DNA of 64,000 nucleotides, taken from assembly GCA_020638555.1 (NCBI GenBank), contig JACKII010000003.1, forward strand, positions 434,001 through 498,000. The letters are read 5' to 3'. Under the pieces are notes generated by a model. The model made no database searches and was not told the DNA's origin. It saw nothing but the letters and a program-made list of their open reading frames with translations. Shown here piece after piece: positions 34,443 through 44,429 of this stretch (positions within the stretch are counted from its first letter, which is position 1; each line of letters starts with the position of its first letter). This DNA comes from Alphaproteobacteria bacterium (lineage in GTDB: Bacteria; Pseudomonadota; Alphaproteobacteria; Bin95). Both the position numbers and the translations under genes were made by a program.

Positions 34443-35690
34443 ATGCCATTGAATACTACTGCCGTACGATTCTTGCCCCTGTCCGGCTTGGTGCTGCTCC
34501 TTGCCCTGCTCTGGACCGGCAGCGCGGTTGCAATCCCCAAAGGCGACGCCCGCTTCGCGGTCGATGCGCACACGGGCGAGGTGCTCGCTGCCCGCAACAG
34601 CCTCACCCGCTGGCATCCGGCGTCGCTGACCAAGATGATGACGCTCTACCTGCTGTTCGATGCGCTCGAACGCGGCAAGACGCGGATGAACGCCACCATC
34701 ACCCTGTCCCGGCACGCGGCCAGGCAGCCGCCATCGCGCCTGGGGTTGGGCCGGGGCGGCCACATCCTCGTGCGCGACGCCATCCAGGCGCTGGCGGTCA
34801 AGTCGGCCAACGATATCGCCGTCGCGGTGGCGGAGCATGTCGGCGGGTCGGAAGCCAAATTCGTCCGGCAGATGAACCGCACGGCCAAGCGCCTGGGCAT
34901 GCGCCGCACCCATTATCAAAACGCCTCCGGACTGCACCACTCGCGCCAGGTCACGACCGCCCGCGACATGGCCATCATGGCCGTCGCGCTGATGCGGGAT
35001 TTCCCTCAATATTACCATTATTTCAGCCAGAAGCGGTTTCGCTATGGCAAGCGCACCTACGCGAACAGCAACCACATGCTGGGCGTGTATCCGGGCATGG
35101 ACGGCGTGAAGACCGGCTATATCTACAAGGCGGGTTTTAACCTCGTGACCTCGGTCCGGCGGGGCGAGCGCCGGGTCATCGCGGTCGTCATGGGCGCGAA
35201 TTCCAGCGCGCTGCGCACGCGGATCATGACCGGTGTCCTGGACAGCGCCTGGGCGCGCCTGAAGCGGCCGAAGCGCAGCCGCATCGCCTCGCCCCTCTCG
35301 GCGCGGTTGCAGCCCTTGCCGCCGCTGCCGCGGCCCCGTCCCGGCCACAAGGGGACCGCCGTGCTGGTGGCGGATGCGCCCGTTCCGCCGGCCGCGCCGG
35401 CTGCCGACGGCCGGACATTCGGCTCCGAAGAGACCGGCGACTACAGCGTCCAGATCGGCGCCTTCCTCAGCCAGAAGGACGCCGAACGCCAGTTGGTGAC
35501 CGTGATGAGCCGCCTGCCCCACCGGCTGGGCGAGCCCGATCCGATCGTGGCCCACAAACGCGCCACGAAAGGGCGCCCGGTCTATCGGGCCCGCCTTTCG
35601 GGGTTCGACTCGCGGGCGGATGCGGCGCGCACCTGCAGCTGGCTCCAGAATCGCGACACCGACTGCCTCATCGTCGCGGCCTCGCGTTAG
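34443..35690 (+). CDS. D-alanyl-D-alanine carboxypeptidase with SPOR domain
   Basis: A 415-residue penicillin-binding protein 5-type enzyme that trims the terminal D-Ala of peptidoglycan stem peptides. A signal peptide spans about residues 1-28. The active-site motifs are SLTK (near residue 60), SAN (near 120) and KTG (near 222). A Pro-rich linker follows, then a C-terminal SPOR domain (YSVQIGAFLSQKDAERQL) which binds denuded glycan at division sites. ATG at 34443 was chosen over GTG at 34440. It probably acts in the periplasm at the septum. Confidence 0.93.
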   Translation: MPLNTTAVRFLPLSGLVLLLALLWTGSAVAIPKGDARFAVDAHTGEVLAARNSLTRWHPASLTKMMTLYLLFDALERGKTRMNATITLSRHAARQPPSRLGLGRGGHILVRDAIQALAVKSANDIAVAVAEHVGGSEAKFVRQMNRTAKRLGMRRTHYQNASGLHHSRQVTTARDMAIMAVALMRDFPQYYHYFSQKRFRYGKRTYANSNHMLGVYPGMDGVKTGYIYKAGFNLVTSVRRGERRVIAVVMGANSSALRTRIMTGVLDSAWARLKRPKRSRIASPLSARLQPLPPLPRPRPGHKGTAVLVADAPVPPAAPAADGRTFGSEETGDYSVQIGAFLSQKDAERQLVTVMSRLPHRLGEPDPIVAHKRATKGRPVYRARLSGFDSRADAARTCSWLQNRDTDCLIVAASR

Positions 35691-35773
35691 GCTCGCCGCG
35701 CGGCTTGCCGCTTGTCTGGCGGTGGTGCCCGGCTAGACTGCACCTCCCCATTTCCAGCCGGGAGAACCACCCC

Positions 35774-36439
35774 ATGGGCGAAATCATCCAACTGACCGCC
35801 ACCGACGGACACACGTTCGACGTCTACAAGGCCATGCCGGCCGGGACACCGAAGGGCGCCATTCTGGTGATCCAGGAAATTTTCGGCGTCAACGCGCACA
35901 TGCGCGAGGTTGCCGATGGCTTTGCCGCCGACGGCTATGCGGTCCTCGCGCCGGCGCTGTTCGACCGGGCCCAGAAGGATTTCGATGTCGGCTACACGCC
36001 GGAGGACATCGCCGCCGGGCGTGACATGCGGGCCCAGGTGGACTGGGCCGACTCGGTGCTGGACATGGCCGCCACCGTCGAGGCGTTGAAGCCCTATGGC
36101 AAGGTCGGTTCGGTCGGCTATTGCTATGGCGGCTCCTGCTCCTGGCTGGTCGCCACCCGGATCGGCGTCGCGGCCAGCGTCTGCTATTACGGCGGCCAGA
36201 TCGCCATGTTCAAGGACGAGAAGCCGAAAAACCCGGTCATGATGCATTTCGGCGAAAACGACCACGGCATCCCCATGGCCGACGTGGATGCCATCCGCGC
36301 GGCCCATCCGGACGCCGAGGTGTTCGTCTATCCCGCCGGCCACGGCTTCAACTGCGATCACCGCGGCGACTACGACGCGGCCTGTGCCAAACAGGCACGC
36401 GAACGCACCATGGCCTTTTTCGCCAAGCACGTCGGCTAG
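35774..36439 (+). CDS. Dienelactone hydrolase-family protein
   Basis: A 221-residue alpha/beta hydrolase. The nucleophile is Cys in VGYCYGGSCSW (about residue 118), the Asp is in GENDHGIP and the His in PAGHGFNC, giving the Cys-Asp-His triad of carboxymethylenebutenolidase. EIFGVNAHMREVADGFAADGY is a family segment. It hydrolyses dienelactones or other cyclic esters in aromatic degradation. The ATG has a GGAG site. Its TAG stop runs directly into the family B repeat end (TAGAGC). Confidence 0.9.
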   Translation: MGEIIQLTATDGHTFDVYKAMPAGTPKGAILVIQEIFGVNAHMREVADGFAADGYAVLAPALFDRAQKDFDVGYTPEDIAAGRDMRAQVDWADSVLDMAATVEALKPYGKVGSVGYCYGGSCSWLVATRIGVAASVCYYGGQIAMFKDEKPKNPVMMHFGENDHGIPMADVDAIRAAHPDAEVFVYPAGHGFNCDHRGDYDAACAKQARERTMAFFAKHVG

Positions 36440-36537
36440 AGCACTTTCGGCACCGGTTGACCCACACTCCTGCCCCATCTTTCGCGAGGAGAGGGAAGAT
36501 GGGGTGGTGGGCCAGCGGGAAAAGACTCCACCCCGGA
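36438..36537. repeat. Family B palindromic repeat, inverted and internally deleted copy
   Basis: AGAGCACTTTCGGCACCGGTTG at the left matches the reverse complement of the right end of copies 14286-14462 and 60998-61177, and GGCCAGCGGGAAAAGACTCC at the right matches the reverse complement of their left ends. The internal 80 or so bases of the other copies are missing. The first base pairs overlap the dienelactone hydrolase stop. Confidence 0.75.
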
Positions 36538-36581
36538 GCGAGGGGCCGAGCGGCCGCGATCATCGGGATCGGGGCCAGTGA

Positions 36582-36704
36582 GTGTTTCCCGGCCGCCGCG
36601 GAGCGGTGGGCCGGGACCGGCGTCGTTCATCGAACACCGCCGCCGCCCATGTCCGCACGCCGCGAGCAGCCCCGGATCGGCGCTCCGCACCGTCCGGGGA
36701 ACAC
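36582..36704. repeat. Family A palindromic repeat
   Basis: Left arm TTTCCCGGCCGCCGCGGAGC, inner CATCGAACACCGCCGCCGCC, and right arm CTCCGCACCGTCCGGGGAAC (36682-36701), the exact reverse complement of the left arm in the copy at 51354. With the family B copy it fills the 307-base convergent gap before tolB. Confidence 0.78.
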
Positions 36705-36746
36705 GTTTGTTTGCCGGTGTTTGCCGGCTCCGCTGCGGAGGGACCT

Positions 36747-38039
36747 TCAGCGAATCCAGGCCGGGTCCGACGCGCTGTCCGGCAGGGGCAGTTCGAAGGT
36801 GTGCAGGGTGTCGAGGTCGACCAGCCAGAGCGACCCCTGCCCGCCGCCGCCGCCGTTATAGCGCGCCGCCCGCTCGAACAGCACCACCTTGCCGTTGGGC
36901 GCCCATTGCGGGCGTTCCTCGAAATAGCTGGTGGAGACGGTGCGTTCCTCCAGGGTCGCCAGATCGACGACGCCGATGCTGAACGTGCCGCCGGCCTGCC
37001 GGGTGAACGCCAGCGACTTGCCGTCCGGCGACCAGGCCGGCGTGCCGAACCGGCCCCTCAGCCCCACCGGCTGGCGGATACCGCTTGCCAGTTCCTGCAC
37101 CATGATCTGCAGATAGCCCGGGCCATCGGTGATATAGGCGATCTTGCTGCCGTCCGGGCTGACATTCAGCTCCGTCTCGATCGAGGGCGCCGCCGTCAGC
37201 CGTGTCTCCCGGCCCGAGCCGATGCGGGTCGAATAGATGTCCGTGTTGCCCTCCACCACCTTGCTGTAAAACAGCGTGCCGTCCGGCCCGATATCCGGGC
37301 TGAACCGAACCGCGCGGTCGTTGAAGACCGGGCCGCTGCGGTTGGTGCGGAAATCGGCGTAGAACAGGCGCGGGCGGTGCTCGCTGATGCGCACATAGAC
37401 CAGCAGGCCGCCGCCCGGTGCGAGCCGCGGCGACGCCATTTCCTCGTTGCTGTTGGCGAGAACGCGCAGGTCGCTGCCGTCCAGATACGAGGCGACGATC
37501 TGGAACCGGCCGCCCGCCTTGCGGACATAGGCGACCTTGGTCGCAAAATACCCGTCGCGGCCCAGGAAGAATTGATACAGCACGTCGCTGACCGTGTGTC
37601 CGATCAACGGCGCGTCGTTCTCCGTCACCTGGAATTGCCGGCGCAGCACCACGCGCGAAACCGAGGGGTCGAACACGTCGACGCCGACGGTGCGGCCGCC
37701 GCCGCTGCGGGCCGCGGTCACGGTCACCTCATAGCCCGCGGCCGCCTGCGACTGTTGCCAGTTCGACCGGGTCGAGCGCGCGCCCGGCGGCAGGATGGCC
37801 ACGGCGAACAGGCCCGTGGAATGCAGGTCCCGCTGCACGAAACGGGCAAGGGTGAGCATTTCCTGGCGCTGCACGCCGTCGCCCTCGGTCAGGGCCAGGT
37901 CGATCCGGGTCGTCCCCTGGCCGCGGCCTTCCACGTTGAAGGTGACCTGCGCCATGGCCGCGCCGGACAGGCAGAGCCAGACGAGCACGGCGCCCAGCGC
38001 CGCACGCGCGAAACCGGTCAGGCTGGTCGGAGTTGGCAT
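36747..38039 (-). CDS. tolB: Tol-Pal system protein TolB
   Basis: A 430-residue periplasmic protein. A signal peptide (residues 1-30, ending AAMA) is followed by a small N-terminal domain and a six-bladed beta-propeller with repeats such as RFSPDIGPDGTLFYSK, LNVSPDGSKIAYI and PAWSPDGKSLAFTR. TolB links TolA to Pal during outer-membrane constriction. It is the last gene of the tolQRAB run, 12 bases after tolA. pal, which normally follows, is absent here; the space to the next gene holds repeats. Confidence 0.95.
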   Translation of the reverse strand: MPTPTSLTGFARAALGAVLVWLCLSGAAMAQVTFNVEGRGQGTTRIDLALTEGDGVQRQEMLTLARFVQRDLHSTGLFAVAILPPGARSTRSNWQQSQAAAGYEVTVTAARSGGGRTVGVDVFDPSVSRVVLRRQFQVTENDAPLIGHTVSDVLYQFFLGRDGYFATKVAYVRKAGGRFQIVASYLDGSDLRVLANSNEEMASPRLAPGGGLLVYVRISEHRPRLFYADFRTNRSGPVFNDRAVRFSPDIGPDGTLFYSKVVEGNTDIYSTRIGSGRETRLTAAPSIETELNVSPDGSKIAYITDGPGYLQIMVQELASGIRQPVGLRGRFGTPAWSPDGKSLAFTRQAGGTFSIGVVDLATLEERTVSTSYFEERPQWAPNGKVVLFERAARYNGGGGGQGSLWLVDLDTLHTFELPLPDSASDPAWIR

Positions 38040-38051
38040 GACGATATCCTC

Positions 38052-39660
38052 CTATCGCCGGCGGCCAAGGCCGGTGGTGGTGATATTAAGGGTGAAATCG
38101 CGCAGGCCGCGCCGCGATGCGACATGGCGCAAAAACTCGGGGCAGCGCGATAGGCCGTCGGCGATGCGGTTTGTCGTGGCCTGCGGCACGACACCTTCGC
38201 TCAGGCGCGGCCGCCCGACAATGCCGACGGCCTGGGCCAGCGAGTCGAAGCGCATGGGAAAGGCACCGGTGAAGTTGTCGGTCGGACGAAACGCACCCGC
38301 CCGCTCCAGGCAGCGCTGGGCGATGGCGGAGCCCTTGCCCTCGAACGACTCCAGCGAGCCCTGCGCGCCATCGGGCGAACCCCCGGCCACGCCATTGCCC
38401 GTCGCCCCCGCACGGCCCCGGTCCGAGCCCTTCTGGTTGTAGCTGCCCAGCTGGCCCAGTTGCGCGAACGGGTTCGCCGCCGGCTTCTGCTCCTGTTTCG
38501 GTGCAGCACCGCTGCCGGCCGGCCGGTCGGATTTGGTCGGCTGCTTCGGTGTCGATGCAGATGGCTGGGCAGGCGGCTGGGCGGCCGGCTGGGCGGCCGG
38601 CGAGTCGGCCTCCGGCTTTGCTTCCGCCCGGGCTTGCGCGGGCGGCGGCGGTTGGCGGTGCCGCGGCACGGGCGCCGGCGCTTCCGTTTCCAGCGTCTGC
38701 GCCTGGGTGGTGGCCGGCACGGCCGGGCTGGCCGGCGATGGCGTGTCGGCGGCGCGCGCCTCGGCTGGCGGCGGCGATGCGGTCGGACGGGCCTCCGCGG
38801 TGGCCGTTGTCGGCCGCTCCGCCGGAAGCGTCGGCTTCGGCGCCACCGCCGGGGGCGCCGCAACCGGAGGAGCGGCCGTCGGGCTGGTCGCGCTGGGAAC
38901 CGCGGGCGTCGGTGCGGCCGGTGCCGGTTTTGCCGGGGCTTTGGCCGGCGGCTCCGACTTGCGTTCGGCGGTCTCGGCAACCGGCGGCGGCGTCTCGCTC
39001 GGTGCCGTCCGGGCAATATCGGCCTTGGCCTGGCTTCGCTGCCTCCGCCGGGGCGTTCGCAGCGGGCGTGGCTTCCGCCTCGCGCGCGGCCTTGGAGGGC
39101 GCGGCCTTGGCTGCGGCGGGCGCCGGCTTGGCCGGCTCCGGCGCTTCCGGCGCGGCGCTCACCCGGTCGGTCGTGTGGCGGGACTCCGCTTCCTGTGGCG
39201 GCGGGGCCTCGCGGGCAGCTTCCGGCGCCACCAATCGGAGAGCCGGCGCGGCCGGCGCCTTTTCGGGAGCGGCCGCCTGCTTCGCGGTCGCCTCCGGCGG
39301 GCGGCGGTCGCGCGAAGGTTCGATCGCCGCGGTCCTGGCCGCGTCCGGCGGTGGGGTTCGCGCGGGCGTGGGGGCGCTTGCGCGCGCCTGTTGCCGCTCC
39401 GTTGCCTGCGCCGTCTCCGGGGCCGCCGGCTTGGCCTCGGCGATAACTTTCGGCGCTTCGGTGTCCGACGGACCTTCCGGCGAGGGCTGGGTCAACTGGC
39501 CGATGGCCAACGGCAGGTCCTGGAGGCGGATCATGGTCTGGGGCGTCGGCCGCGCCGTCAATTGCCAGTACACGAACGCGCCCACCAGCAGATGCAGCAG
39601 AATGGCCAGCAGCAGCGGCAGTTCATCGCGTTGATGGGGCTCGGCAATCAGACTGGACAT
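38052..39660 (-). CDS. tolA: TolA-like protein, apparently split by a one-base frameshift
   Basis: The start at 39660 encodes an N-terminal anchor (LPLLLAILLHLLVGAFVYWQ) and an Ala/Pro-rich arm, then the frame turns into non-TolA sequence at about 39030. The other frame, open from there to a stop at 38052, reads AKADIARTAPSETPPPVAET and continues the same arm to a C-terminal domain with SRCPEFLRHVASRRG. One extra C in AAGCCAGGCC (39026-39035, minus strand) would explain the shift. Joined, the protein has about 535 residues. It should be the energised link of the Tol system. The C-terminal domain is divergent, so TolA rests on position and layout. Confidence 0.7.
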
Positions 39661-39662
39661 GG

Positions 39663-40079
39663 TTACTGGACGATCGCGAACGTCACGCCTGCCACCTGGG
39701 AAGAATTCACCGCCTGTAACACCGAGAACAGGGTGGTGTAGTTCACGTTCTTGTGCGCGGTGATGTTGATGACCACGCCCGCCGGTGCATCGGTCCGCAA
39801 CTGCGCCAGGGCGGTGCCCAGTTCCGGGCGGTCGATGGCCTGGCCGGCCAGCACGATCGTGCCGTCCTCCGCCAGTTCCAGCGTGAAGATCTCGCTTTTC
39901 TCGAATTCCGCGCCCAGTGCGCCGGCGACCTGGTCCGTGTCGGTGCTCTTGGCGCCGGGCACATCCGAGGCAAAGACGATGGTCAGCGCCAGCAGCACCA
40001 GCAGCACATCCACGAAGGGCGTGATGTTGATGGTGGCGACAAGGTTCTGCGGGCGGCGGTGACGGGTGGGTCGGGCCAT
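39663..40079 (-). CDS. tolR: TolR (ExbD-family) proton-channel subunit
   Basis: A 138-residue inner-membrane protein. One TM helix near residue 20-36 contains the essential Asp (NITPFVDVLLVLLALTIV), the proton-bearing residue of the family, and the rest is the periplasmic ExbD/TolR domain. TolQ-TolR use proton flow to power TolA. Two bases separate its stop from the tolA start. The first 15 residues are basic and cytoplasmic. Confidence 0.93.
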   Translation of the reverse strand: MARPTRHRRPQNLVATINITPFVDVLLVLLALTIVFASDVPGAKSTDTDQVAGALGAEFEKSEIFTLELAEDGTIVLAGQAIDRPELGTALAQLRTDAPAGVVINITAHKNVNYTTLFSVLQAVNSSQVAGVTFAIVQ

Positions 40080-40091
40080 GGGCGGCGGTCC

Positions 40092-40775
<684 letters not shown>

Positions 40776-40953
40776 TGCAAATCCTGTCTCAGCGGGTGTT
40801 GGTGCCGGCCCCGTTCGGCCGGTATGCGGATGCCGTCACACTGCCAGAAGCCCCTGACAGCCGGCGCACCATGCATCGATTCGGCGGTTTGCGTATGGCG
40901 ATTATGGGGCGCTCCGGCCATCGTTCGCGGGGGTTTGGGGCGGTCGGAAGGCG

Positions 40954-41748
40954 TCAATTCCGGTCCAGGAAGTCCCGCAACGCGGTATTGAATCCGGACA
41001 CGTCTTCCATGTTGGACAGGTGACGGGCGACCGGCAAGATGACGAGACGCGCACCCGGAATTCCGTCGCGGATCGCCTCGGACATGGCGACGGGCGTGCC
41101 CGGATCGTCCTCGCCGCAGATGACCAGGGTCGGCGTCGCGATCTCGCCCAGCCGATGGGTCAGGTTCAGGCGGGCGATGGCCGCGCCGCAGCCGCAATAC
41201 CCGTCGACGGGCGTGGCCGCGATCATCCGGCGCACGCCCTCGATCACATCCGGCGCCCGCTGCACGAAACCAGGCGAGAACCAGCGGTCGATGGTGCCAT
41301 CGACACCGGCCGCCAGACCGTTGGCACGGGCGGCCTTGATGCGGTCGCCCCACATGGCCTGCGCTTCCGGCGGATAGCCACTGGCGGTATCGCACAGCAC
41401 CAGGCTTTGCAGCCGCTCGGGCGCCTGCAAGCCCAGAGTCTGGCCGATCATGCCGCCCATGGACAGGCCGCAGAAATGGCTGCGCTCGATACCGAGCGCA
41501 TCCCAGAGCCCGATCACGTCGCCAGCCAACTGGTCCAGCGTGTATTCGCCGGCCGGCGCCGCGCTGGCGCCGTGGCCGCGGGTGTCGAACCGCAGCACGC
41601 GATAGGCATCGGTCAGGGCGGGAAGCTGCGGGTCCCACATGCGGTGATCGGCGCTCAGCGAATGGCTCATCGTCAGCACCGGCGCGCCGGCGGGGCCATC
41701 GAAGCGATAGGCGATGCGCGTGCCGTTGACCTCGGCGTGTTCGACCAT
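40954..41748 (-). CDS. Alpha/beta hydrolase, 3-oxoadipate enol-lactonase-like
   Basis: A 264-residue alpha/beta hydrolase. The nucleophile Ser is in FCGLSMGGMIGQ (near residue 96), the Asp in ICGEDDPGTPV and the His in PVARHLSNMED, giving the catalytic triad. VLRFDTRGHGASAAP is the HG-type oxyanion region. It is like PcaD/RutD-type hydrolases, acting on a lactone or ester, but the substrate is not predictable. The ATG follows AGGAG. It lies upstream of tolQ with 177 bases between and is probably separate. Confidence 0.85.
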   Translation of the reverse strand: MVEHAEVNGTRIAYRFDGPAGAPVLTMSHSLSADHRMWDPQLPALTDAYRVLRFDTRGHGASAAPAGEYTLDQLAGDVIGLWDALGIERSHFCGLSMGGMIGQTLGLQAPERLQSLVLCDTASGYPPEAQAMWGDRIKAARANGLAAGVDGTIDRWFSPGFVQRAPDVIEGVRRMIAATPVDGYCGCGAAIARLNLTHRLGEIATPTLVICGEDDPGTPVAMSEAIRDGIPGARLVILPVARHLSNMEDVSGFNTALRDFLDRN

Positions 41749-42173
41749 GGAAACTGTCTCCTTTGCGATCGGGCGATATTAGGGCCTGGGGCGAATTTGT
41801 CTCCGAATAGATCGGGTCCGGCCCGCTGCCGGAAGCGATTGGCTGATTGATGGGGATGGCGACCAGGGATTTCCAGCCCTTACGGCCGGCTCCCGCACAT
41901 TCGAGCTTCGGCACCGCGCGGTCGCGGCCGGTCCCGGCGCCATGAGCCGCGCCCAGGCGGCGCCGCGATTCGGCGGCAGCGGCGCGCTGCGGCGACGGCG
42001 CCGCTCCCCGGCCAAGGCCGGGCATGCTCTGCTCCAACGCCCCCCAAAAAAGGGCAGTAGGCATGCCCCAAGGGAAATGCCTACCGCCCGACCGGGGTGT
42101 GCGCACGGCGCTCGGCAGCGCCGTCAGGGGCGGACCCGGCGACCGCAGCCGCCGTCCGCCCGCACTTGGTCTG
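41749..42173. other. 425-base gap holding a minus-strand terminator, no supported gene
   Basis: The gap separates the alpha/beta hydrolase start from the luciferase-like gene end. It contains a clear terminator at 42046-42089 for the latter. Bases 41940-42010 are unusually GC-rich, with many GGCGCC-like palindromes. No frame here is persuasive. Confidence 0.5.
42046..42089 (-). terminator. Rho-independent terminator of the luciferase-like gene
   Basis: On the minus strand GGGCGGTAGGCAT pairs with ATGCCTACTGCCC (one mismatch) around a 12-base loop and is followed by TTTTTTGGGG. It lies 85 bases after the gene stop. Confidence 0.9.
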
Positions 42174-43385
42174 TCAGTCGCCCGCGGCCACCAGCTTGTC
42201 GATGGCGACGCCCTTGCCGACGCCCTGGCGCTCCTTGAACGGCGTGGTGTCGATTTCCTCCAGTTCGATCTCGCCCGCCAGCACCCGGCGCTTCCATTCC
42301 TCGTGCTCCGGAATGTCGGCGTGGAATTCGGGCATGACCTCCTTGGCGAACAGTTCCAGGCTCTCGCAGATATGCTCGTGCGTGTTGCGGCCGGCCTGGT
42401 TCAACAGGATGATGCTGTCGACCTTGCTTTCGCGGAACCGGCGCAGCTTCTTGCGGATCGTCTCCGGCGAGCCGATCAGGCCGCCGCGCAGCGCCTTTTC
42501 GGCCGCGTCCGGGTTGGCCTTTTTCCAGGCCATGTACTCGTCCCAGAGGCTGACCGTGCCCGGATCGGCGCGCTTGCGGTTCTTGGAGCCGCTGTAATAG
42601 GCCAGCGAGAACTGGAAGAAGGTCACGCCTTCCGCCCGCCGCCGCGCTTCCTCGTCGGTCTCGGCGCACATGAAATAGCTGACCATGGCGATGTTGCAGT
42701 TGCTCTGATAGTCGGCCAGCTTTTCCTGCCGTTTCACGAACGCGTTGTAATAGGCGTGCACCCAGGCATGGGCCATATCGGCGGACAGGAACTGGAAGCC
42801 GAGCGCGCCGATGCCGCGCCGGCCGGCCATCTCGATCGTCTCCAACTGCGAGCAGGCGACCCAGAGCGGCGGGTGCGGCTTCTGCACCGGCTTCGGCAGC
42901 ACGTTGCGCAGCGGGAATTTGAAATGCGGGCCGTCATACTCCCAGCCCTCCTGGGTGAACATCGGCATGATGCAGCGCACAGCGTCTTCCCAGACCTCGC
43001 GCTTGTTCTCCAACTGCCGGTCGAACGGCGCCAGCTCGGTGATGCTGGCGCCTTCGCCCATGCCGAATTCGACGCGGCCATTGCTGACCAGATCCAGGCA
43101 GGCCACCTTCTCGGCCACCCGCGCCGGGTGGTTGGAGGGCAACTGGATGATACCGTGGCCCAGGCGGATATTCTGGGTGCGCTGGCTGGCGGCGGACAGA
43201 AACACCTCTGGCTGCGGCGAGTGGGAGTATTCCTCCAGGAAATGGTGTTCCACCTGCCACGCATAGTCGTAGCCGAGCTTATCGGCCAGTTCGACCTGGC
43301 TGAGCGCGTTCTGATACAGCTGTCGCTCGTCGTCCTGCCCCCAGGGCCGGGGCAATTGCAGTTCGTAGAAAATTCCGAATTTCAT
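42174..43385 (-). CDS. LLM-class flavin-dependent monooxygenase-like protein
   Basis: A 403-residue luciferase-like TIM-barrel protein, longer than the one at 955-1860 and of another branch. MKFGIFYELQLPRPW at the start, YDYAWQVEHHFLEEYSHSP, SNGRVEFGMGEG and FGSPETIRKKLRRF-like GLIGSPETIRKKL are features of the alkane/aldehyde monooxygenase branch. It probably uses FMNH2 with O2 on an unknown organic substrate. The 20-base separation from the TauE frame is divergent only in part, as the start of that gene is 180 bases away. A terminator follows. Confidence 0.85.
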   Translation of the reverse strand: MKFGIFYELQLPRPWGQDDERQLYQNALSQVELADKLGYDYAWQVEHHFLEEYSHSPQPEVFLSAASQRTQNIRLGHGIIQLPSNHPARVAEKVACLDLVSNGRVEFGMGEGASITELAPFDRQLENKREVWEDAVRCIMPMFTQEGWEYDGPHFKFPLRNVLPKPVQKPHPPLWVACSQLETIEMAGRRGIGALGFQFLSADMAHAWVHAYYNAFVKRQEKLADYQSNCNIAMVSYFMCAETDEEARRRAEGVTFFQFSLAYYSGSKNRKRADPGTVSLWDEYMAWKKANPDAAEKALRGGLIGSPETIRKKLRRFRESKVDSIILLNQAGRNTHEHICESLELFAKEVMPEFHADIPEHEEWKRRVLAGEIELEEIDTTPFKERQGVGKGVAIDKLVAAGD

Positions 43386-43566
43386 GGCGGTTCTCCCGAA
43401 AGGGTCTGGCGGTCATCCGTCTACGACCAAGGTTGAACTCCCGAATGGCGGGCAGCAAGCCCAAAGTCGCCATACCATGCGGTGGCAGGGTCATCGCGTT
43501 ACCCGGATTTTCCGCAAACGCCCCTTCCCTCTCGGCGCCATCCGGCCCACAAAGGGGGCCGAACGG

Positions 43567-44391
43567 ATGTTCCGCCGCCCCCGGCATCGGCCAGAGGCGG
43601 CGGTTCCGTGTCTGTTGCGTCTGTTGCGGAGCCGGATTGTGGTCGCAGGATTGGAAGGGGTGGAACTGGCCTATCTGGCCGCGGTGTTCGCGGGCGGCTC
43701 GTTCATCCGCGGCTTTACCGGCTTCGGCTCCTCCATGATCTATGTGGTCGGCCTGACCTTCGCGATTCCGGCGAGCGAGGCGGTGCCGCTGATCCTGATC
43801 CTGGAGGTGATCGCCACCGCCGGCCTGCTGCCGGCCGCCTGGCATCACGTGCAATGGCGGAGCGTGGCGCTGCTGCTGGTCGCGGGCACGGTGGCGACGC
43901 CGCTGGGGCTCGGCCTGCTGGCCTTCCTGCCGCCGGCGCCGATGCAGGCCGTCATCGCCTGCGTGGTGCTGGGCGCCTGCCTGATGCTGCGCTCGGGCTT
44001 TCGCCTGCATCGGCAACCGGGACGGGTCGGAACCCTGGGCGTCGGCGCGCTCTCCGGCATTCTGACCGGCGCCACGTCCGCGGGCGGTCCGCCCATCGTG
44101 CTGTATTATTTTTCCGGTCCGCTGCCCGTGGCGGTCGCCCGGGCCTCGGTCATCGCCTATCTGGGCGCGGCCGATGTCATCGCCGGCAGCATGGCCGCGG
44201 CCCAGGGGCTGGTCGAGGGCGAAACCCTGGTGCGGGTCGCACTGGCGGCACCGGTGATGCTGCTCGGCGCCTGGGTGGGAACGCGCATGTTCCGGCGCAC
44301 GGACCCGTCCCGCTTTCGCCAGTTGGTCATCGTGCTGCTGCTGGTGCTCTCGGTCGCCAGCCTGGGCAAGGCACTGCTGGCGATGCTCTGA
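43567..44391 (+). CDS. TauE/SafE-family anion permease
   Basis: A 274-residue membrane protein with seven or eight hydrophobic segments. It carries two copies of the TauE/SafE motif: GSFIRGFTGFGSSMIYV and SGILTGATSAGGPPIVLYYF. The family exports or imports sulfite, sulfoacetate and other small organic anions. The ATG at 43567 has an AAAGGGGG site. A GTG at about 43639, just before AGLEGVELAYL, would remove a basic leader and is also possible. The end of the gene is 38 bases from convergent prs. Confidence 0.88.
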   Translation: MFRRPRHRPEAAVPCLLRLLRSRIVVAGLEGVELAYLAAVFAGGSFIRGFTGFGSSMIYVVGLTFAIPASEAVPLILILEVIATAGLLPAAWHHVQWRSVALLLVAGTVATPLGLGLLAFLPPAPMQAVIACVVLGACLMLRSGFRLHRQPGRVGTLGVGALSGILTGATSAGGPPIVLYYFSGPLPVAVARASVIAYLGAADVIAGSMAAAQGLVEGETLVRVALAAPVMLLGAWVGTRMFRRTDPSRFRQLVIVLLLVLSVASLGKALLAML

Positions 44392-44429
44392 GAGCGCGGC
44401 CCAGCCGGTGCCTCAACAGGGCCGCCGCC

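Noticed and set aside
38201..39016. Arg/Pro-rich minus-strand frame inside tolA
   Set aside because: It is the third frame of the low-complexity tolA region, low in hydrophobic residues and without a ribosome site.
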